Source of the DNA: Alphaproteobacteria bacterium
GTDB taxonomy: Bacteria; Pseudomonadota; Alphaproteobacteria; UBA8366
NCBI GenBank assembly: GCA_029861675.1
Contig: JAOTYV010000159.1
Location: 1 to 10,873 of the forward strand
Reading direction: 5' to 3'
Length of the DNA stretch: 10,873 nt
Numbering within the stretch: position 1 is the first letter of the stretch; the number at the start of each line of letters is the position of its first letter. A model generated the notes under the pieces. It saw only the letters and a list, made by a program, of their open reading frames with translations. It made no database searches and had not been told where the DNA came from. This document shows positions 7,342 to 10,873 of this stretch, piece after piece. The position numbers were made by a program, and so were the translations under genes.

Positions 7342-8628
7342 CTATAACCCGCGGCCGGTCTTGATGGCGGTTTCGCCGAGCTTGGCGCGCACCGCACTCA
7401 AGGCTTCTTCCGCGCGCTGCATGCTTTCCGATTTCACCGCGAAGAGTTCAGGCGGATCGGCTTCGGACGGGTCGGTCAGGTCGGCCGCGCCGATGCCGAT
7501 CAGCCGGAATTGACGGCCGCTCGCCTCGCGCTCGATCATTGGAAAGGCGGTCTCGAAGAGCGTCTCGGCGCGTTGCGTCGGCGATTCGATTCGCCGGCTG
7601 CGGGTGATTTGTTGAAAATTCGCATCTTTCATTTTCAAAACCACCGTACGGCCGGCGAGGTCCTTTTGCTTCAGCCGCTGGGCGACCTTTTCGCAAAGCG
7701 GCCACAAACGATCGCGCAGTTGATCGGGCGCTGAAATATCCGACTGGAAGGTCGTTTCCGCCGATATGCTTTTGGTGGGCGCATTCGGGTTGATCGTGCG
7801 GTCGTCTTCGCCGCGCGCGAATTTGTAGAGACGCGAACCGATCGAGCCGTAACGCGAAACCAGCTCGATTTCCGAAATCGATTGAAGCTGGCCGATGGTC
7901 GTGATTCCGTGACGGCGCATTTTCGACTGCAGCGCCCGGCCGACGCCCCACAACAGGCCGACGGGCTTCGGCGCCAGAAATTCACGCGCTTCGTTCCGGC
8001 CGATAACGGCGAAACCCTTGGGTTTGTCCAGGTCGGAGGCAATTTTCGCGAGAAACTTGTTATAGCTGAGCCCGATGCTGGCGGTGACGCCGACTTCCTT
8101 CTCGATGCGCAGGACCAGCCGCGCCAGCGACGTTGCGGCGCTCGCGTGATGCACCGACTCGGTCCCGGTGAGGTCGAGGAAGGCCTCATCGATCGACAGG
8201 GGCTGAACCAACGGCGTCAGGTTGCGCATCATGTCGCGGATCTGCATGCCCGCATCCCGGTATTTCGCCATGTCGGGCCGGATCACCACCGCGTCGGGGC
8301 AAGCCTGAAGCGCCTTAAACATCGGCATGGCCGAGCGCACGCCATACAGCCGGGCGACGTAGCAGGCGGCGGCGACAACCCCCCGGCGGCCGCCGCCGAC
8401 GACGACCGGCCGGTCGACAAGCGCGGGGTTATCCCGTTTCTCGACCGCGGCGTAGAAGGCGTCGCAGTCGACATGGGCAATCGTGAGGCGGTGCAATTCG
8501 GGATGGCGCAAAATGCGCGGCGAGCCGCAGTCGCGACAGCGCCGCGGGGTATCGTCGCCGGCGGATGCGGCGGGTGATGCGTCGTAGGCGGCCAGGCATT
8601 CGCGGCAGAGATGCTGGTCGGCGCTCAT
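7342..8628 (-). CDS. dinB: DNA polymerase IV (Y-family) with N-terminal Zn-ribbon
   Basis: A 428-aa Y-family translesion polymerase. Residues 1-45 form an extension with two Cys pairs, Cys8/Cys11 and Cys31/Cys34 (CREC and CRDC), a probable Zn-ribbon absent from E. coli DinB but familiar in alphaproteobacteria. The palm begins at IAHVDCDAFYAAVEKRDNP, with metal ligand Asp54 and a steric-gate aromatic at Tyr59. Asp147 and Glu148 in LSIDEAFLDL complete the active site. SIGLSYNKFLAKIASDLDKP (185-204) and LWGVG (226-230) are standard, and the little finger is about 288-385. DPPELFA (391-397) may serve as the beta-clamp motif, which is internal rather than at the C-terminus. The start ATG overlaps the TGA of the upstream ROK gene as ATGA, which settles the start and implies translational coupling. 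I see no alphaproteobacterial LexA box (GTTC-N7-GTTC) upstream of the pair. Confidence 0.96.
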   Translation of the reverse strand: MSADQHLCRECLAAYDASPAASAGDDTPRRCRDCGSPRILRHPELHRLTIAHVDCDAFYAAVEKRDNPALVDRPVVVGGGRRGVVAAACYVARLYGVRSAMPMFKALQACPDAVVIRPDMAKYRDAGMQIRDMMRNLTPLVQPLSIDEAFLDLTGTESVHHASAATSLARLVLRIEKEVGVTASIGLSYNKFLAKIASDLDKPKGFAVIGRNEAREFLAPKPVGLLWGVGRALQSKMRRHGITTIGQLQSISEIELVSRYGSIGSRLYKFARGEDDRTINPNAPTKSISAETTFQSDISAPDQLRDRLWPLCEKVAQRLKQKDLAGRTVVLKMKDANFQQITRSRRIESPTQRAETLFETAFPMIEREASGRQFRLIGIGAADLTDPSEADPPELFAVKSESMQRAEEALSAVRAKLGETAIKTGRGL

Positions 8629-9539
8629 CCTTGCGCTCCGGCGTCTTCCGGCCATAGCCAGGCAGCGCCCCGCACGCCGCTGGAATCGCCGAATCGCGGC
8701 GGCACGAGCCGGGTTTCCACATGATCGGAAAAGATCCAGCGTCCCCATAGTTTTGGGACCGCTTCATACAACCCGCTTACGTTCGACATGCCCCCGCCGA
8801 GGACGATGATCTCCGGATCGACCACATTGATAATGCTGGCCAGGGCGCGCGCCAGCCGGCTCTCATATTGGCGCAGGCTGGCCGTTGCGGCCGCATCGCC
8901 GGCGGCGGCACGGTCGGCGATTTCCGGCGCGGTCAAGTGTTCGCCGGTCGCGGCATTGTGGTGGGCGGCGAAGCCGGGGCCGGACAGAAAGGTCTCGATA
9001 CAGCCATTCTTGCCGCAATTGCAGCGATTGCCCGGTAGCTCACCGGCGTCGGGCCAGGGCAGGGGGTTGTGGCCCCACTCGCCGGCAATCGCGTTGCGGC
9101 CGCGCACGGGCTCGCCGTCGAACACCAGCCCGCCGCCGCATCCGGTGCCCAGGATAACGCCGAAAACGCTGTCCGCGCCGGCGCCGCTGCCGTCGACCGC
9201 CTCGGACAGGGCGAAGCAATTGGCGTCGTTCATGAGACGGAGCGGCCGGGCGAGGCGGCGCTCGAGATCCTTATCCATCGGATAGCCGTTGAACGGCGAG
9301 TTGGGGGCATTTTTGACCAGGCCGGTCGCCGGCGAGATGGTGCCCGGGATTCCGAGGCCGACCGGGCAATGCAGGCCGATTTCGGCCTCGATCGCTTCAA
9401 CGACGCCGGCGATCGCTTCGACCGCCGCGGCGTAGTCCGAGGCAGGCGTCGGAACCCGTTGGCGCAGAACGATATTGCCGGCGGAATCGATTGCCGCCGC
9501 TTCGATTTTCGTTCCGCCGATATCCACACCGATGCGCAT
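8625..9539 (-). CDS. mak: ROK family sugar kinase, Mak (manno/fructokinase)-like
   Basis: A 304-aa ROK-family kinase that probably phosphorylates a hexose such as fructose with ATP. DIGGTK (6-11) is the phosphate-binding loop. NDAN gives the catalytic base Asp105. GTGCGGG (131-137) and VLGGGMSN (246-253) belong to the nucleotide site. GEWGHNPLPW supplies Glu154 and zinc ligand His157, completed by Cys173, Cys175 and Cys180 in CNCGKNGC. Long stretches match E. coli Mak (YajF): KNAPNS.FNG, SEAVDG, IETFLSGPGFA, and GDSSGVRGAAWLWP near the end. The ATG at 9537-9539 gives the canonical MRIGVDIGGTK start with GAGG about 5 bases upstream; 27 further upstream in-frame residues are unlike the family. 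Its TGA overlaps the dinB start by 4 bp. Fructokinase is the best guess; glucose, mannose or N-acetylhexosamine kinase remain possible. Confidence 0.9.
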   Translation of the reverse strand: MRIGVDIGGTKIEAAAIDSAGNIVLRQRVPTPASDYAAAVEAIAGVVEAIEAEIGLHCPVGLGIPGTISPATGLVKNAPNSPFNGYPMDKDLERRLARPLRLMNDANCFALSEAVDGSGAGADSVFGVILGTGCGGGLVFDGEPVRGRNAIAGEWGHNPLPWPDAGELPGNRCNCGKNGCIETFLSGPGFAAHHNAATGEHLTAPEIADRAAAGDAAATASLRQYESRLARALASIINVVDPEIIVLGGGMSNVSGLYEAVPKLWGRWIFSDHVETRLVPPRFGDSSGVRGAAWLWPEDAGAQG

Positions 9540-9597
9540 CGCAGCCTCTACGCGGGCGGCGATCGTCAATTTTACCGCTGCCGCCGAACCCGATCCG

Positions 9598-9603
9598 AGT
9601 ATA
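9598..9603 (-). promoter_or_regulatory. Possible -10 box for the ROK-dinB operon
   Basis: The minus strand reads TATACT (5 of 6 to TATAAT) from 9603 to 9598, about 58 bp upstream of the ROK start codon. No matching -35 hexamer lies 16 to 18 bp further upstream, so this rests on one box. Confidence 0.27.
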
Positions 9604-9630
9604 CCGCAGGTGCGCTTCAACCGTGAGGGA

Positions 9631-9659
9631 TTGCAACAACCTGAATCGCCTTGTATTAA
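9631..9659 (+). promoter_or_regulatory. Candidate sigma-70 promoter of divK
   Basis: TTGCAA (9631-9636) and TATTAA (9654-9659) are separated by exactly 17 bp, each matching 4 of 6 consensus positions. The implied start point is near 9666, leaving a leader of about 38 bases before the divK ATG. A palindrome overlaps the -10 box. Confidence 0.45.
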
Positions 9660-9663
9660 GGCG
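9647..9663. promoter_or_regulatory. Operator-like palindrome over the divK -10 region
   Basis: CGCCTT (9647-9652), 5 bases GTATT, then AAGGCG (9658-9663) form a perfect 6-bp-arm inverted repeat. It overlaps the candidate -10 box and ends 40 bp before the divK start codon. It could be a repressor site. No CtrA-type TTAA-N7-TTAA site is present. Confidence 0.4.
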
Positions 9664-9703
9664 TGGGACGGGCGTGTAAGGCAAAGTGGGGGAGTTTACC
9701 CAG

Positions 9704-10069
9704 ATGGCGAAGTCTGTCCTGGTCGTCGAGGATAACGACCTAAATATGAAGCTCTTCCACGATTTGCTCGAAGCCCAGGGCTACGACGTCCTGCAGACCC
9801 GCGATGGCATGGAAGCGCTCAAGATTGCCCGCGAACACGTGCCGGACCTCATTCTGATGGATATCCAGCTTCCCGAAGTTTCGGGGCTGGAAGTGACGAA
9901 ATGGCTCAAGGAAGACGAGAGCCTGCGGACGATCCCGGTCATCGCGGTGACGGCCTTCGCGATGAAGGGGGATGAGGAAAAGATCCGCGAGGGCGGTTGC
10001 GAGGCCTATATCGCCAAGCCGATTTCCGTCACGAACTTCCTCGAAACGGTCGCCAAGTATCTAAACTGA
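9704..10069 (+). CDS. divK: Cell-cycle response regulator DivK
   Basis: A 121-aa single-domain CheY-like receiver, closely matching Caulobacter DivK (shared stretches include [34 protein letters not shown] and [12 protein letters not shown]). It relays phosphate signals that set CtrA activity and cell polarity in alphaproteobacteria, with histidine kinases of the DivJ/PleC type as partners. Key residues are Glu9/Asp10 for metal binding, Asp53 as phosphoacceptor, Thr83, and Lys105 in AKPIS. There is no output domain. The ATG at 9704 has GGGGGAG about 10 bases upstream; a GTG at 9686 would add six residues not seen in the family. It is divergent from the ROK-dinB pair. In Caulobacter and rhizobia divK is followed by pleD, but here the next gene is rpmG on the opposite strand, so divK appears to be transcribed alone. 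Confidence 0.95.
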   Translation: MAKSVLVVEDNDLNMKLFHDLLEAQGYDVLQTRDGMEALKIAREHVPDLILMDIQLPEVSGLEVTKWLKEDESLRTIPVIAVTAFAMKGDEEKIREGGCEAYIAKPISVTNFLETVAKYLN

Positions 10070-10127
10070 TCGTTCCCAGCGCACCGAAAGGCCCATTCCC
10101 ACGAGGACTTCGGCCCCAAAACGATTA

Positions 10128-10148
10128 AGGGCCGCGCGAGGCGGCCCT
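10128..10148. terminator. GC-rich hairpin between convergent divK and rpmG
   Basis: AGGGCCGC (10128-10135) and GCGGCCCT (10141-10148) form a perfect 8-bp stem with a 5-base loop. It lies 58 bp past the divK stop and 28 bp past the rpmG stop. On the minus strand it is followed by TAATCGTTTT, a loose U-tract favouring termination of rpmG; on the plus strand there is no T-run. It probably serves as a shared terminator. Confidence 0.5.
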
Positions 10149-10176
10149 GACAGTCCCATGAATTGGGAATGCGGCG

Positions 10177-10344
10177 TTATTTTATCCGGCCTTCCTTGAA
10201 CAGGACATGCTTGCGCGCAACCGGATCGTATTTGCGGAATTCCATCTTTTCCGTCTGATTCCGCGGGTTTTTCTTGGTCACGTAGTAGAAGCCGGTGTCG
10301 GCCGTGCTGACCAGTTTGACCAGGATCGTGCTTGGTTTCGCCAT
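10177..10344 (-). CDS. rpmG: Large ribosomal subunit protein bL33, zinc-free form
   Basis: A 55-aa ribosomal protein L33 of the 50S subunit near the E site. The typical sequence [20 protein letters not shown] is followed by the YVTKKNPRN loop and the C-terminal [14 protein letters not shown]. There are no cysteines, so this is the zinc-independent form lacking the CxxC pairs. The ATG at 10342-10344 gives the canonical MAKP start; an in-frame ATG 13 codons upstream would add a non-family leader. Ribosome-binding sequence is weak (GGCGGAC 7 to 13 bases upstream). The gene is monocistronic, converging on divK and diverging from the MBL-fold gene. A strong -35 box lies upstream. Confidence 0.96.
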   Translation of the reverse strand: MAKPSTILVKLVSTADTGFYYVTKKNPRNQTEKMEFRKYDPVARKHVLFKEGRIK

Positions 10345-10385
10345 GTTCGCGTCCGCCCAATGTATCCGCCGGAAAATCAGCATGG

Positions 10386-10414
10386 TAAATCGCAGTTCTG
10401 GCCGATTTTGTCAA
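10386..10414 (-). promoter_or_regulatory. Candidate sigma-70 promoter of rpmG
   Basis: On the minus strand a perfect TTGACA (10414 to 10409) is followed after 17 bp by GATTTA (10391 to 10386). The -10 is weak but AT-rich within GC-rich surroundings. The start point would fall near 10379, giving a leader of about 35 bases before the rpmG ATG. Confidence 0.5.
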
Positions 10415-10454
10415 GCCTGGAGGGCGTTCCGGCCGGCTCCGGACGGTGCCCGGC

Positions 10455-10484
10455 TTGACCTGCCCCACTGCACGCGCTCACCAT
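10455..10484 (+). promoter_or_regulatory. Weak candidate promoter of the MBL-fold gene
   Basis: TTGACC (10455-10460) is followed after 18 bp by CACCAT (10479-10484), which matches 3 of 6 consensus -10 positions. It lies about 44 bp before the ATG, in the 183-bp region shared with the divergent rpmG promoter. Suggestive only. Confidence 0.25.
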
Positions 10485-10527
10485 GTCTGGCGGCGCATTC
10501 ATCATGAATTTGGGGTATTGATGCGGA

Positions 10528-10873
10528 ATGAAAATCCGACTTCTTGGCACCGGAACGCCGACACCGTCGCTCGTTCGGGCGAGTTCCAGCTACATGGTCG
10601 AAATCGGCGACGATTTGATCCTGTTCGATCATGGGCCGGGGGCCCATTGGCGTCTGCTCGAGGCCGGCAAGCAGGCCGTCGACGTGACCCATGCCTTCTT
10701 CAGCCACCTGCATTACGACCATTGCCTGGACTACATCCGGCTTGTGCTGAACCGTTGGGATCAGGGCGGTGGCTTGATTCCCGAACTCAAGGTCTATGGC
10801 CCGGCCCCGATCGAGCGGATGACCCGATTGCTGTTCGACAAGGACGGCGTCTTCGGGCCGGACCTGACCGCGC
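10528..10873 (+). CDS. Metallo-beta-lactamase-fold hydrolase (3' truncated by window edge)
   Basis: The first 115 residues of an MBL-fold metallo-hydrolase; the reading frame is open to the window edge. The N-terminal MKIRLLGTGTPTPS is the beta-strand and glycine turn typical of the RNase Z/arylsulfatase-like branch. The metal-binding motif HxHxDH is present as SHLHYDHCLDY, with His60, His62, Asp64 and His65. The preceding DLILFDHGPGAHW segment replaces the more usual FDCGPG. An in-frame TGA at 10519-10521 makes the ATG at 10528 the first possible ATG; the upstream Shine-Dalgarno is poor (GGGG about 13 bases away). These enzymes cleave RNA, phosphodiesters, sulfate esters or lactones; the substrate cannot be told from this part. 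It is divergent from rpmG. Confidence 0.88.
   Translation, partial: MKIRLLGTGTPTPSLVRASSSYMVEIGDDLILFDHGPGAHWRLLEAGKQAVDVTHAFFSHLHYDHCLDYIRLVLNRWDQGGGLIPELKVYGPAPIERMTRLLFDKDGVFGPDLTA

Noticed and set aside
7882..8577. Plus-strand open frame opposite dinB
   Set aside because: Antisense shadow; dinB motifs are complete on the other strand.
9069..9626. Plus-strand open frame opposite the ROK kinase
   Set aside because: Antisense shadow of a gene with all ROK motifs.
9540..9703. CtrA or LexA binding sites upstream of divK and the ROK-dinB pair
   Set aside because: Neither TTAA-N7-TTAA nor GTTC-N7-GTTC could be found in this region.
10061..10468. Minus-strand 135-aa open frame across rpmG
   Set aside because: It overlaps the hairpin and rpmG in another frame and has no recognisable domain; rpmG is clear.

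Overview
The window (about 60 % GC) looks like chromosomal DNA of an alphaproteobacterium, most likely of Rhodospirillales type. The evidence is a near-textbook DivK cell-cycle response regulator, an EipB (DUF1849) periplasmic protein, a DinB polymerase with the Zn-ribbon N-terminus seen in this class, and an AspRS with a non-discriminating-type anticodon-binding motif. No mobile element, tRNA, rRNA or CRISPR array is visible. No stretch of 300 bases or more lacks a gene.

Left part (1-3187), catabolic accessory genes: the C-terminal half of an MmgE/PrpD protein (+), a class II aldolase/adducin-family protein (-) and a CaiB/BaiF CoA-transferase (+). They lie on alternating strands, so they are not one operon, although all three suit degradation of organic acids or acyl-CoA intermediates. 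The CoA-transferase has its two halves in reversed order relative to classical CaiB proteins.

Middle (3188-4605): a two-gene minus-strand operon encoding a CBS-CBS-BON protein and, 22 bp downstream, an unrecognised 100-aa protein. An FNR/FixK-type palindrome sits upstream at a spacing suited to low-oxygen activation. This is the best candidate here for a little-described functional unit.

Core part (4606-8628): aspS (+), an eipB-like gene for a secreted envelope protein (+), then dinB (-) converging on it. dinB overlaps by ATGA the stop codon of an upstream ROK sugar kinase resembling E. coli Mak, so kinase and translesion polymerase are probably translationally coupled.

Right part (8625-10873): the ROK kinase (-) is divergent from divK (+). 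divK converges on rpmG (-, zinc-free L33) across a GC-rich hairpin, and rpmG is divergent from a metallo-beta-lactamase-fold hydrolase (+) that runs off the window. The order dinB, divK, rpmG echoes an alphaproteobacterial neighbourhood, but pleD, often beside divK, is absent.

Gene calls rest on motif recognition by eye. Promoters and terminators are pattern matches only.
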